Notes: generated by a model from the letters alone, not told the origin. DNA of 39,266 nt from Alphaproteobacteria bacterium (GCA_947475175.1 CANJLN010000008.1:1-39266); one strand, 5' to 3'. Positions 26,363 to 35,215 are shown, counted from the stretch's first letter. Numbers and translations are program-made.

Positions 26363-26442
26363 GTCATCCTCGAGAGGCACGAAGTGCCGAGTCGGGGATC
26401 CAGAAAATATAACTGGATTCGCGCCTTCGCGGGAATGACACG
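26363..26442. repeat. Composite palindromic repeat upstream of the MFS gene
   Basis: GTCATCCTCGAGAGGCACG...GGGGATCCAG, spacer AAAATATAA, CTGGATTCGCGCC...GCGGGAATGAC. It sits directly before the MFS ribosome-binding site, so it may affect expression. The rest of 26443-26657 is AT-rich, with an imperfect inverted repeat around GGGGCTAGCCGCC at about 26490 and no gene. Confidence 0.7.
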
Positions 26443-26657
26443 ATCAAAAAAATATTAAATTGTAAAGGGGAGTAATAATATAATAGCGGGGCTAGCCGCC
26501 AATAATAATTGTGGGGATAGATGTTTGAACAGAGAATGTTAAAACGCTATAAGTCATAGCTTGTAGTATGGTGATTTTCTTGAAAAAGTCAAATTTTTTC
26601 TGGCATGTATGAATTCATATGAAACCAAGAGTTAATTAAAATATAAATGGAAGTATT

Positions 26658-27113
26658 TTAAAGAATTCGTGTGTCTCGCGTTTGACGTAACGCCTCGCCC
26701 AAAACGATAGACGCAGCAACAGCAACATTCAAAGATCGACGTTCAGATAACATAGAAATTTTTACTTTATGATTAGTCATGTTAAAAACCATCTCCGGAA
26801 CACCATCGCTTTCGCGGCCAACCATTAAGATATCATCAGGTTGGAATTTAAAGTCTAAGTAATCTGTTGAGGCTTTGGTATCCAAAAGAATGAGCCGTGA
26901 TAGATTCAGTTGTTGTTGAAAAGCATCCCACGTGGCATGTCTGGTCACATTGGCAAGCTCCATATAATCCATTCCTGCTCGCTTAAGCCTGGCATCATCC
27001 CAAGTGTAACCACACGGTTCTATCACATCAATACCAACACCCACGCAAGCCCCAAGGCGAATGAGCGTTCCTGTATTCTGTGGGATTTCAGGTTGATAAA
27101 GAGCTAGGCGCAT
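26658..27113 (-). CDS. trmL: tRNA (cytidine/uridine-34 2'-O)-methyltransferase TrmL
   Basis: TrmL methylates the wobble base of leucine tRNAs using S-adenosylmethionine. The 151 residues match the compact SPOUT/YibK type. The start LALYQPEIPQNTGTLIRLG, central LMVGRESDGVPE and C-terminal knot LSERRSLNVAVAASIVLGEA are all present. It is divergent from a small lipoprotein gene. Confidence 0.95.
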   Translation of the reverse strand: MRLALYQPEIPQNTGTLIRLGACVGVGIDVIEPCGYTWDDARLKRAGMDYMELANVTRHATWDAFQQQLNLSRLILLDTKASTDYLDFKFQPDDILMVGRESDGVPEMVFNMTNHKVKISMLSERRSLNVAVAASIVLGEALRQTRDTRIL

Positions 27114-27235
27114 GTGGATCTCAGGTTTGTTATTTTGGCTCTATAGTGCCATATATCTGTACAAAATACCTCTTTTCATATTCTTCTAATTTGACTACCA
27201 TTTACTCAGGTGGTGGAAAATTTTTGGAGGGAATT

Positions 27236-27355
27236 TTGATAAAGAAACGCATACGCTTTCTATGTGTATTAAGCTTTATAGTGGGGTGCTATACCTTGAT
27301 AAGCCCTCTTGGTGCTGATCAAGAAATCCAAGCTGTTCCTTCTTTAAGATCTTAG
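27236..27355 (+). CDS. 39-residue putative lipoprotein
   Basis: A TTG at 27236 is preceded by GGAGGG at 27226-27231. It encodes a basic N-terminus and hydrophobic core (MIKKRIRFLCVLSFIVGC) with a lipobox-like IVGC, then a short tail ending IQAVPSLRS. The frame remains open upstream, but the ribosome-binding site and signal support this start. The tail sequence recurs at 31035-31067 against the end of pssA, so in the ancestor this gene and pssA converged with overlapping stops before the large insertion. No family is known. Confidence 0.5.
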   Translation: MIKKRIRFLCVLSFIVGCYTLISPLGADQEIQAVPSLRS

Positions 27356-27386
27356 ACCTTTCTTCTGCCAACTAAGCCTGCATTTC
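27321..27386. repeat. Direct repeat, copy 1: lipoprotein/pssA junction
   Basis: Bases 27321-27359 match 31033-31071 with one mismatch in 39. Similarity resumes after a 2-base gap up to GCCTGCATTTC at 27386. The pssA side carries only EMQA plus a TAG, so this is a non-functional remnant of the pssA 3' end. Confidence 0.8.
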
Positions 27387-27444
27387 AACCAGGGTAGCCT
27401 GCTATGTGCATAAGACAAAACCAAACGGCTTTGATTAGCGCGCA

Positions 27445-30400
27445 TTAACCGGCTGGAGTATGCTGCTGAACATAGCCACTTTCTATTTTTGGTTTCAGAT
27501 CTCCATCAAAAGTGAAACTTCCATCCTTTTCTGTCTTTTTTAAATGAACAAGCCGTTGAGCTACGCTAGTTTGATCAAATGCCGTTTCAAAACGAAAGAA
27601 AGCAGTCCCGTCTTTGTCGGTCATTGGAGTTACTTTGAATTCTTTAGGCACGTTAAAAATATTAACTCCGGAACCTAAAACATCATATTGCATGATAGGA
27701 GTGCGGAAACCGTTGCCTTCGGTCGGAAAATACTTGATTTTCAAACTTTCAGAAATTGCTAATCCGATAAAGGGAGCATCATACTTATGTAACAGTGTCC
27801 GTTCAGATTGTATTACTTTGGTGCGACCTTTTATATTTGGAATGTCAATATCCATAGAACTATTCGAATAAAATCTTTCAAAAGTCTTAGCTGTTAAGTA
27901 TGTCTCATTTGGTGGTATTTTTGCCCAAATATCTGTAACAGATGAACCACTTACATCGACAACCTTGGGTGTGAGCGGTCTTCCTGCATCAGATTTTACA
28001 TTAACTCTTGCTCCTTCAGGCAGCACAAAAGCACGTTTGACCATAGACTTTACAGAGTCCTCTAAGACTGTGTGCAAAGTTCTTTCTTTTCTGGCTTTTG
28101 TTTGCGTAATAGCGTGTCCCAAATACTGGATTACTTTTGAATTCCAAGCAACATCTTTATCAACATCGAAATTTTTCATAATTACATGTGTAAATCCAGA
28201 GGGTTGACGATAGACGATAAATCCATCTTCTTCTTCAAAGACACCGCTCAATCCTTTATCCGTTACATGCGCATCTATCTCCTCAAAGAAAGTACGGAGT
28301 CTGCGCAGGTAAATATCTGTTGTTTCGTCTGTTTTTAAATACTTCAAATTATGGACCATAATGGTTCGTGTTGGATCATAACCACCTTCTAGCATCTCTT
28401 TAATTGCTACGTTATCAAGAGATGTCGCGAGAAGCACGGTAAGGTCTGTTTCTTCGGGATCAACAGCACCAGCAATGGCATTTTGCTGTTGGCGTACTTC
28501 TTCATCACTTACACCTTTTGATTCGGACTGAACTGCTCCTGATTGTTTACCCATGGTGTCGCACACGTCAACTAGTTCTCCGCCCATTGTGCCTAGAAAA
28601 TGAGTGACGCCTTCTGTGTGGACCATGTCTCCCAAAACACCAGCATCTTTTATACCAAGCAAAGCTTTCAGCAAAGTCGTTTTGCCGGCATTATATTTTC
28701 CAACAATAGCAACCTTTTTAAGGGGTTTTGCTGTGTCAATTCCTGTGGTATCTCCTTTTAACGTAACGCCAGTTATAAACATATCCGAAACATTGGCTGG
28801 TACATCCATTTCTATTCTTTTGACTAAACCAGATACGGAGATAGGTTCTTTAAAATTATGGGACAAAGGGAAAGCCGGCTCAGCACCAGAGGCAGCTACT
28901 GCTGAAGGCATTCTTTTTTTAATCTTAACCTGCATCAAACCTGGTTTAAAATCGAGTTCTAATGCTTTAATGATCTCATCCGTTTGATTCTTTAATTCAT
29001 CCGGCACTCCGAGGGTAAAAGTTGCATCGGTTGGTTTTCCAGTCAAATTATCATCAAATACAACCGTACATCGAATATCACTTTTATAATCCCGTTCAAA
29101 AGTTTTAGCCTTTAGTGATTTTGATGAATCCAATCCTCGCAAGGCTAAGCTGTAAGTTATATCACCAGCTGCATCAACGCTTTTCATCATGGGATATTTA
29201 TCAGATAGACTAGCATCCTGATGCACAGTCGATACTTTTTTTGAGAAAGGATTGGACTCCTCAACTGCCGATTTTGCCGCAGAAGTAATAAAATCAAGAC
29301 CTAAAGCATCTTGGAGATAGTGAGCCTCTAATAACGCCGTAAAGACAAGCCTGTTGTGATCATGTAAGGATTTAACATAACTTATCTTATTGAAATCGCC
29401 TTCAAAACTGATTTGATCTGTATCAGTGCAATCTAAATTTCCTAATATAAAATGCTTTACTGTTTTGCTTTCATTGATATCATTAAATTGCAAAAAACGA
29501 GCATCGCTTTGAGAGCTACCAGGTAACTCCTTATTAGCAACTGTTGCTGCACGACCTCTTTCTATTAACTGCTTCATATAGAGTGAAACTTCTTCACCAT
29601 TTGCATTTTTTAAATTATGGATTATAAAGACCTCATTGCTGTGCTGCATTATTGATTGAACTACTGCAGCTGTTGCGTCATCATATTGCTCTACAACCAA
29701 TATCTCTCCTCTTACGCCCAAATGCTTCAAAAAAGTTGATTGGAACATATCTAATCTTCGTGCTGCTTCACATAGATCAGCAAGGTACTCAGCGTCAGAA
29801 TTAAACTTTCTTTTTTCTCCTTCTGCAATTCCCTGTATGGAAGCAGATCCAAGACCGATAGAGTCGACGAAAGCTTCGCGTTTTGAGTTGACAGGTGAAA
29901 AGTTCACACTGACTGTGTGACGTAGATGATCGGTTAAAACAGTTTCAATAGCTTTTCTTTCCCATTTCCTTCGTTCATCTTCTGTTGCAAAAGCAGGCGC
30001 CTTTGAAAAAACCTTATAAAGATCAGCAATAACCGTTTTACCCACTTTCTGAGGGCCTTCCAATCTTAATACCGAGAAGCTTGGATCAAAACTATTTAAG
30101 AAACTTGCCTTTATATCTTCAGAAAACCCGCCCTTTTCTCCTGCCTCGGCAATGTCTTTTAGGGTCAGCATTACGGCGGGGCAGAAACGCTGTTTAAACT
30201 CTGACCATTCAGTTAGATTTAGCGAATCTTTAAACTTTGCCGCAAATACGAGCGGGTCTATAATACCAACTCTTGCCACAAAGTCTTTTTCGCCTGAAAA
30301 TTGGCACAGATAAGCCAGAGCTTTTCGTCTTTCATTACCGTCTGTGAAACATGAAACCACATGGTTCAGATCAGAGAATATTGCCATCAATTGACCATTG

Positions 30401-30876
30401 GAGCCAGGGCCAGATACTAAATCCGCTAAACGATCGATAGCTTTATAATGATTCTGAAGAGCAGCATTTGAAGGATCTATCCATTGTTGGGATACGGATT
30501 TCTGTCGTTGACCTTTTGTTAAAGCTGCTAAATTTCTGACAAATGCTTCCATCACAGTGCGTTCAGCTGTCGTCGCTTTACGCTTGGTAAGACGCATACT
30601 TTTTCTTTCTACGTTGCCGTGGATCAATGCGTTTCCTAAATCGAGGAGTTTTTGTTTTCCTGCAAGATCAGGTGTATCGAGTTGTTCGTTAATCTCAGCC
30701 AGAGTTGCTACTGCAAAAGATACATTTGCATCTTTTGCACTTTTGACCACTCTTCTTTCTATAGAAGCTCTGCGTCCTTCAGCCCATGTAAGCACATCTC
30801 TGCCCGAAGCTGGCTCAGCCATAAGAAAAGTGGAATTCGTAAGTAAAACAAGTAATACAATAAAGATTTTTTTCAC
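27445..30876 (-). CDS. Large exported protein with two tandem GTPase-like units
   Basis: This protein has about 1143 residues from a GTG at 30876, which puts a signal peptide first (KKIFIVLLVLLTNSTFLMA). A TTG at 30921 would add 15 residues. A helical N-terminal region precedes unit 1, which has P-loop GPQKVGKT (274-281), IIHNLK near 416 and LKAKTFERDY near 589. Unit 2 repeats the order: GKYNAGKTTLLKALLG (P-loop from 726), a G3-like DVCDTMG, MVHNLKYLKTD near 838 and LTAKTFERFY near 996. The HNLK segments stand where a GTPase G4 motif would lie but lack the normal NKxD. The protein is probably a nucleotide-binding protein delivered outside the cytoplasm. Exported GTPases are rare in bacteria, so an effector acting in a host is a reasonable guess. 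It is flanked by a direct repeat, which marks it as inserted. Confidence 0.8.
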   Translation of the reverse strand: MKKIFIVLLVLLTNSTFLMAEPASGRDVLTWAEGRRASIERRVVKSAKDANVSFAVATLAEINEQLDTPDLAGKQKLLDLGNALIHGNVERKSMRLTKRKATTAERTVMEAFVRNLAALTKGQRQKSVSQQWIDPSNAALQNHYKAIDRLADLVSGPGSNGQLMAIFSDLNHVVSCFTDGNERRKALAYLCQFSGEKDFVARVGIIDPLVFAAKFKDSLNLTEWSEFKQRFCPAVMLTLKDIAEAGEKGGFSEDIKASFLNSFDPSFSVLRLEGPQKVGKTVIADLYKVFSKAPAFATEDERRKWERKAIETVLTDHLRHTVSVNFSPVNSKREAFVDSIGLGSASIQGIAEGEKRKFNSDAEYLADLCEAARRLDMFQSTFLKHLGVRGEILVVEQYDDATAAVVQSIMQHSNEVFIIHNLKNANGEEVSLYMKQLIERGRAATVANKELPGSSQSDARFLQFNDINESKTVKHFILGNLDCTDTDQISFEGDFNKISYVKSLHDHNRLVFTALLEAHYLQDALGLDFITSAAKSAVEESNPFSKKVSTVHQDASLSDKYPMMKSVDAAGDITYSLALRGLDSSKSLKAKTFERDYKSDIRCTVVFDDNLTGKPTDATFTLGVPDELKNQTDEIIKALELDFKPGLMQVKIKKRMPSAVAASGAEPAFPLSHNFKEPISVSGLVKRIEMDVPANVSDMFITGVTLKGDTTGIDTAKPLKKVAIVGKYNAGKTTLLKALLGIKDAGVLGDMVHTEGVTHFLGTMGGELVDVCDTMGKQSGAVQSESKGVSDEEVRQQQNAIAGAVDPEETDLTVLLATSLDNVAIKEMLEGGYDPTRTIMVHNLKYLKTDETTDIYLRRLRTFFEEIDAHVTDKGLSGVFEEEDGFIVYRQPSGFTHVIMKNFDVDKDVAWNSKVIQYLGHAITQTKARKERTLHTVLEDSVKSMVKRAFVLPEGARVNVKSDAGRPLTPKVVDVSGSSVTDIWAKIPPNETYLTAKTFERFYSNSSMDIDIPNIKGRTKVIQSERTLLHKYDAPFIGLAISESLKIKYFPTEGNGFRTPIMQYDVLGSGVNIFNVPKEFKVTPMTDKDGTAFFRFETAFDQTSVAQRLVHLKKTEKDGSFTFDGDLKPKIESGYVQQHTPAG

Positions 30877-31032
30877 AGCAATAACCAATAAGCCACAGTA
30901 AACACAGAGTATTGATAGCAAAATAGAATGAGCGCCGTCAACAAAGAATAATATCTAATGATAACAGTGGCGAAAAAAGATTAATAATTTGTTTATAGGT
31001 GAAGGAATGTTGTAATGCTCGGTTCTAAAATG

Positions 31033-31096
31033 AAGAAATCCAAGCGGTTCCTTCTTTAAGATCTTAGACCTGCTCTGCCGGTTGAGCCTGCATTTC
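31033..31096. repeat. Direct repeat, copy 2: includes the real end of pssA
   Basis: The partner of 27321-27386. It contains the functional pssA stop (31064-31066) and, on the plus strand, an orphaned tail of the small lipoprotein (EIQAVPSLRS then TAG at 31065-31067) with an upstream stop and no start. Confidence 0.8.
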
Positions 31097-31912
31097 CGCT
31101 TTTAGCTTTAGGTAGGACTTAATGCTAAATGGAATAAGCCCCAGGTACGCAAACCCTATAAGAGATAGAGTCAACCACGGTTGACTGTAAATCGCCGAAG
31201 CCGTCAGGACCACCAATAACATCAAAGGCAAGACAAGACGATGAGGAATCGTCACTTTCTTTAGAGAATACGTTGGAATGCGACTTACCATAAGCCCGCT
31301 TGTGGCCAGTAGCACAATAGCAGTAAACAGGGGTGTCTGCAAAAAGGGAGCCGTGAAATACTGTTGCATTATGATGGGCATCAAAGCAAGATACGCACCC
31401 GCTGGAGCAGGAACACCCGTAAAAAATTCTTGAGACCATACAGGGCTCTCAAGACCTTCAATACTGCGCGTATTGAACCGCGCCAAACGAAGCGCCATAC
31501 AAACGGTGAAAAATAGAGCAATCGCCCAACCTGTCTCGCCCCACTGGTGCAATCCTTTGAGGTAGATAACAAGAGCAGGTGCAGCTCCAAAGCTAATCAG
31601 ATCTGAAAACGAATCCAGTTCCGCACCAAAGCGGCTCGAACTGCCCAACAGACGCGCCAAACGACCATCCATCCCATCCAAAAAACCAGCAATCAAAATA
31701 GCCACAACGGCCAAGTCCCATCTTTCGAGCAAAGCCATACGAACGGCTGTCATACCAGCACACAAAGCCAGCATTGTCGTAATGTTGGGTATCACGGCTG
31801 ATAAAGATAGAACTTTTAATTTTTTCTCTTTTAGACGAGCCGGAAGGCGATTTCTAAACCCTTTTTTAACTTCACGACGGATACGTTCTTTTGGCTCTTT
31901 AGGTTTTAGCAT
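31064..31912 (-). CDS. pssA: CDP-diacylglycerol-serine O-phosphatidyltransferase
   Basis: PssA makes phosphatidylserine from CDP-diacylglycerol and serine at the inner membrane. The protein has 282 residues and several membrane helices. The CDP-alcohol phosphatidyltransferase motif is complete: D79-G-M-D82-G..AR, then G96, D100 and D104 (DGMDGRLARLLG and ELDSFSDLISFG). The basic N-terminus (residues 1-33) precedes the first helix. The start overlaps the psd stop as TAATG, which implies translational coupling with the enzyme that uses its product. Confidence 0.95.
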   Translation of the reverse strand: MLKPKEPKERIRREVKKGFRNRLPARLKEKKLKVLSLSAVIPNITTMLALCAGMTAVRMALLERWDLAVVAILIAGFLDGMDGRLARLLGSSSRFGAELDSFSDLISFGAAPALVIYLKGLHQWGETGWAIALFFTVCMALRLARFNTRSIEGLESPVWSQEFFTGVPAPAGAYLALMPIIMQQYFTAPFLQTPLFTAIVLLATSGLMVSRIPTYSLKKVTIPHRLVLPLMLLVVLTASAIYSQPWLTLSLIGFAYLGLIPFSIKSYLKLKAEMQAQPAEQV

Positions 31913-32595
31913 TAAACAACGCTCCCTTGCCTCGCAGGTTCACTGCTTTGTAAATCAGCAATGACTGTTTCTCCGCCAATCGTTCTTTGTCCTTCAATCA
32001 CCAAGGACTTTGCACCTACTGGCAAATAAATATCAGCTCTGCTCCCAAAACGAATGATGCCATATTGGCTGCCAACAACGGCTTTGTCATCATTTTCAAT
32101 ATCACAAACAATCCGGCGCGCAATCAAGCCCGCTATTTGAACAACCGCCATATCATCTCCATTTCCCATGTCGATAATAACGGTGTTTCTCTCGTTAAAC
32201 TCGCTGGCTTTATCCAAAGATGCATTGAAAAATTTACCAGGATGATAAATCACTTTGCGGACAGTGCCTGAGATTGGGATTCTATTGATATGAACGTCAA
32301 AAACATTCAAAAAGATACTGATACGAACTCTGGGTTCATCGCCCATTTCCCATTCAGAAGGAGGGACTGTCTCTTTAATACCCACAACTTTACCATCTGC
32401 CGGACTGATAACAAGTCCATCACGATCTGGCGTTACACGTGTCGGATTTCGGAAGAAATAGAAACACCACGCGGTTAAGATTCCACCAATCCATCCAAAT
32501 GTACTGGAAAATAAAGAGAGCAAAACGGCAACACCAGCAAAAATGGCAACAAACCGCCATCCTTCAGGGTGAATTAAATTAGCAAAAGGGAACAT
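31912..32595 (-). CDS. psd: Phosphatidylserine decarboxylase proenzyme
   Basis: Psd decarboxylates phosphatidylserine to phosphatidylethanolamine using a pyruvoyl group made by self-cleavage. The 227 residues match the short bacterial type. The N-terminal membrane region (FVAIFAGVAVLLSLF, GGILTAWCFYFF) is followed by SPADGKVVGI and FLNVFDVHINRIP. The cleavage site is the Gly-Ser in IIRFGSRADIYLP near the C-terminus. It lies 62 bases after gmhA and overlaps pssA. Confidence 0.95.
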   Translation of the reverse strand: MFPFANLIHPEGWRFVAIFAGVAVLLSLFSSTFGWIGGILTAWCFYFFRNPTRVTPDRDGLVISPADGKVVGIKETVPPSEWEMGDEPRVRISIFLNVFDVHINRIPISGTVRKVIYHPGKFFNASLDKASEFNERNTVIIDMGNGDDMAVVQIAGLIARRIVCDIENDDKAVVGSQYGIIRFGSRADIYLPVGAKSLVIEGQRTIGGETVIADLQSSEPARQGSVV

Positions 32596-32657
32596 AAAGT
32601 CGCATTCTATAATTTATCTTAAACTTAGTTTATCCTACTGCAATTTATCAAAAGATG

Positions 32658-33260
32658 CTACTGCTTGCCTTTTTTCAAAAATATCTCTTCAACCAGTTCC
32701 ATCACCACATGGCCTGCTGTAATATGGCTTTCCTGAATACGGGCCGTATTGTTAGATGGCACAACGAAAGCTTGATCACATAGCTCTAATGCTGGACTAC
32801 CCTTGCAACCCAAAAATCCCAAGGTTTCTATACCCATCTGTCGCGCTTTATGAAACGCTGATAAAACGTTTGGCGATTTACCAGAGGTTGTGATTCCTAA
32901 CAGAACATCCCCTTCTCTGCCTAAACCTTCTAAAGGGCGTGCAAAAATCTCATCAAAACCATAGTCATTGCCACAAGCTGTAATCGTAGACATGTCCATG
33001 CCCAAAAAAATAGCAGGCAGCGATTGACGATTAACATGAGATCTTAAGCGTACCAAAAGCTCTGCTGCTAAGTGTTGCGCATCAGCAGCTGATCCGCCGT
33101 TGCCGCATAACAGAAGTTTTCCACCATTTTCAATGGAATGGGCAATCATCCCAGCCATTTTAACGAGAACATCTAACCCTTGATTAATGACATCTTCTTT
33201 AACCTTGATAGACTCTTTGAAAGAATTTATGGCCAAATTTAAAGAATTATTGCTGTGCAT
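32658..33260 (-). CDS. gmhA: Sedoheptulose-7-phosphate isomerase
   Basis: GmhA converts sedoheptulose 7-phosphate to D-glycero-manno-heptose 7-phosphate, the first step to LPS heptose. The 200-residue protein has a SIS domain with LLLCGNGGSAADAQHLAAEL, LGITTSGKSPNVLSAF and the C-terminal QESHITAGHVVMELVE carrying the zinc ligands. AAGG precedes the ATG. It starts 14 bases after dxr, in the same operon. The rest of the heptose pathway is not in the window. Confidence 0.94.
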   Translation of the reverse strand: MHSNNSLNLAINSFKESIKVKEDVINQGLDVLVKMAGMIAHSIENGGKLLLCGNGGSAADAQHLAAELLVRLRSHVNRQSLPAIFLGMDMSTITACGNDYGFDEIFARPLEGLGREGDVLLGITTSGKSPNVLSAFHKARQMGIETLGFLGCKGSPALELCDQAFVVPSNNTARIQESHITAGHVVMELVEEIFLKKGKQ

Positions 33261-33274
33261 TTGCTTAACCTTAT

Positions 33275-34414
33275 TTATAGAAGCTCTCTTGTTTTATGCC
33301 TCACCATACGATCTTGTTCAAGGATCTCTTCAATAGAAGAAGGTGAATTAAGAATAACTGTTTCCAATATTTCCTCAACAGTCCTGATAATATCCAAAAA
33401 ACCTATCTGACGATTAAGAAACGCCTCGACGGCAATCTCATTCGCTGCATTATAGACCAATGTTTTTCTTTCTCTAAGGGCTTGTCTTGCCAATCTTAAA
33501 GGAACAAATCGGCTATCATCCGCTGGAAAGAAAGTCAAAGCACCAAGGTCCGCCAAAGATAATCTTTTAACTGTTGTTTCAATCCGCTCTGGCCAAGCCA
33601 ATGTATACGAAATGGGTGTTCGCATGTCCGGCATCCCCAGCTGAGCCAAAACAGAACCGTCTTGATAAGCAACAAGAGAATGAATAATAGATTGGGGATG
33701 AATAAGAACTTCTATTTTTGATTCTGGAATATCAAAAAAATAATGAGCCTCAATCAGTTCTAGCCCTTTGTTCATCAACGTCGCCGAATCAACAGAAATT
33801 TTAGCCCCCATCGACCAATTGGGATGTTTGATGGCTTCTTCTGGTGTGATATCGGTGAGCTCTTCTAAAGATTTCTTATAAAAAGGACCACCTGACGCTG
33901 TCAGGATAATCTTTTCAATCGATTTATGGTTGTGCTCTTCTAAGCATTGAAAAATGGCATTATGTTCTGAATCAATAGGCAAAAGCTTAGCGCCTGATTC
34001 TTTGACAGCCGATAGCATAATAGAACCCGCTGCCACCAAAGACTCTTTATTGGCAAGAGCTACTTTTTTTCCTTGTTTGATAGCTTCTAAGGTTGGCAAT
34101 AGTCCCGCTGTTCCCAAAATTGCTGAAACCACAGTATCAGCCGGCAAACTGGCTGCTTCTATAATGGCTTCTTCTCCAGCGGCTACTTGTATATCTGTTC
34201 CAGACAAGCCTTCTTTGAGCTCATTATATAAAGCTGAGTTTTTAATGACAGCCAACTGAGGTTTTAAAACAAGAGCTTGCTGAATAAGGGCTTTAACATT
34301 TTCACCGCCACTTAAAGCCACTACTTCAAAATGATTTTTGTGAAACTGTAAAAGATCAGCGGTGCTGCAACCAATCGACCCCGTTGACCCTAAAACGGTG
34401 ATTTTCTTTTTCAT
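33275..34414 (-). CDS. dxr: 1-deoxy-D-xylulose-5-phosphate reductoisomerase
   Basis: Dxr makes 2-C-methylerythritol 4-phosphate, the committed step of the MEP isoprenoid pathway. The ATG at 34414 gives MKKKITVLGSTGSIG, the usual start, two bases after the cdsA stop. The frame is open to 34453. NADPH-binding GSTGSIG, ALANKESLVAAG, the metal-site DSEHNAIFQCL, TASGGPF and HPNWSMGAKISVDSATLMNKG are all present in about 379 residues. It supplies precursors used by UppS, encoded upstream. Confidence 0.96.
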   Translation of the reverse strand: MKKKITVLGSTGSIGCSTADLLQFHKNHFEVVALSGGENVKALIQQALVLKPQLAVIKNSALYNELKEGLSGTDIQVAAGEEAIIEAASLPADTVVSAILGTAGLLPTLEAIKQGKKVALANKESLVAAGSIMLSAVKESGAKLLPIDSEHNAIFQCLEEHNHKSIEKIILTASGGPFYKKSLEELTDITPEEAIKHPNWSMGAKISVDSATLMNKGLELIEAHYFFDIPESKIEVLIHPQSIIHSLVAYQDGSVLAQLGMPDMRTPISYTLAWPERIETTVKRLSLADLGALTFFPADDSRFVPLRLARQALRERKTLVYNAANEIAVEAFLNRQIGFLDIIRTVEEILETVILNSPSSIEEILEQDRMVRHKTRELL

Positions 34415-34416
34415 CT

Positions 34417-35211
34417 TTACCGAATCCATCCTACTAAAAGAAAAAGACCGCATACCAACGCTACCAAAAGAAGACTGTCTAAACGATCTAGGATCCCTCC
34501 ATGACCCGGAATAAAATTACCCGCATCTTTTACGCCAAAATGACGTTTGATCGAAGATTCAAGCAAATCTCCAAGATGCGCTGAAACGGCTAAAGTCAAC
34601 AATACACCAGAAAAAGACAGGCCCAGCAAAGGTGTTAAATCAAAATAATAATTAAACAAAGAACCAAAAACAGCTGCCCCGATAAGCCCACCAATGAGTC
34701 CCGACCATGTTTTGTTAGGGCTAATTTTGGGTGCAAGTTTTGGCCCCTTTAACAAACGTCCAATAAAATAAGCACCAATATCTCCCGCCCATACAATTGA
34801 GAACAACCACAAAAGAAACACTCGGTGTTCAGGGCTTTTGTGACTTAAAAAGACAATCGTTGCAACGGCAGCAGAAACATAAAAGCAGCCGCTAACGAAC
34901 AATAAAGCTCGTTTAACAAGCAACGTTTTTCTAACAAAATGCCAAATCAAGACGATAGCCAGTGAGTTAAGGAAGACGTGTGCCCATAACGGAAGACCTT
35001 GTCCATAAAGAAACACAAGCATTTGAACAAATACGGTGCCGCAAACGGGATGGAATACGGAAAATGTTGTCAGTCGCGACCATTCACGCAACATTCCAAT
35101 CAACATACCCAATGACAAAACATCAAAATATGGCATGCCAAGATAAGTCACAGCAATAACAAATGGTATTGCAAAGACACAACTAATTACTCTAAGCCAG
35201 AATTCATCCAT
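34417..35211 (-). CDS. cdsA: Phosphatidate cytidylyltransferase
   Basis: CdsA makes CDP-diacylglycerol from phosphatidate and CTP, the substrate of PssA. From the ATG at 35211 (MDEFWLRVISCVFAIPFV), four bases after the uppS stop, the protein has 264 residues. An ATG nine codons earlier inside uppS is also possible. It has about eight membrane helices and the C-terminal signature SIKRHFGVKDAGNFIPGHGG followed by ILDRLDS. SPNKTWSGLIGG is also typical. Confidence 0.94.
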   Translation of the reverse strand: MDEFWLRVISCVFAIPFVIAVTYLGMPYFDVLSLGMLIGMLREWSRLTTFSVFHPVCGTVFVQMLVFLYGQGLPLWAHVFLNSLAIVLIWHFVRKTLLVKRALLFVSGCFYVSAAVATIVFLSHKSPEHRVFLLWLFSIVWAGDIGAYFIGRLLKGPKLAPKISPNKTWSGLIGGLIGAAVFGSLFNYYFDLTPLLGLSFSGVLLTLAVSAHLGDLLESSIKRHFGVKDAGNFIPGHGGILDRLDSLLLVALVCGLFLLVGWIR

Positions 35212-35215
35212 TTTT

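Noticed and set aside
26330-26380. Longer N-terminus for the MFS transporter
   Set aside because: These codons fall in the palindromic repeat, while AAAGAGAG precedes the inner ATG.
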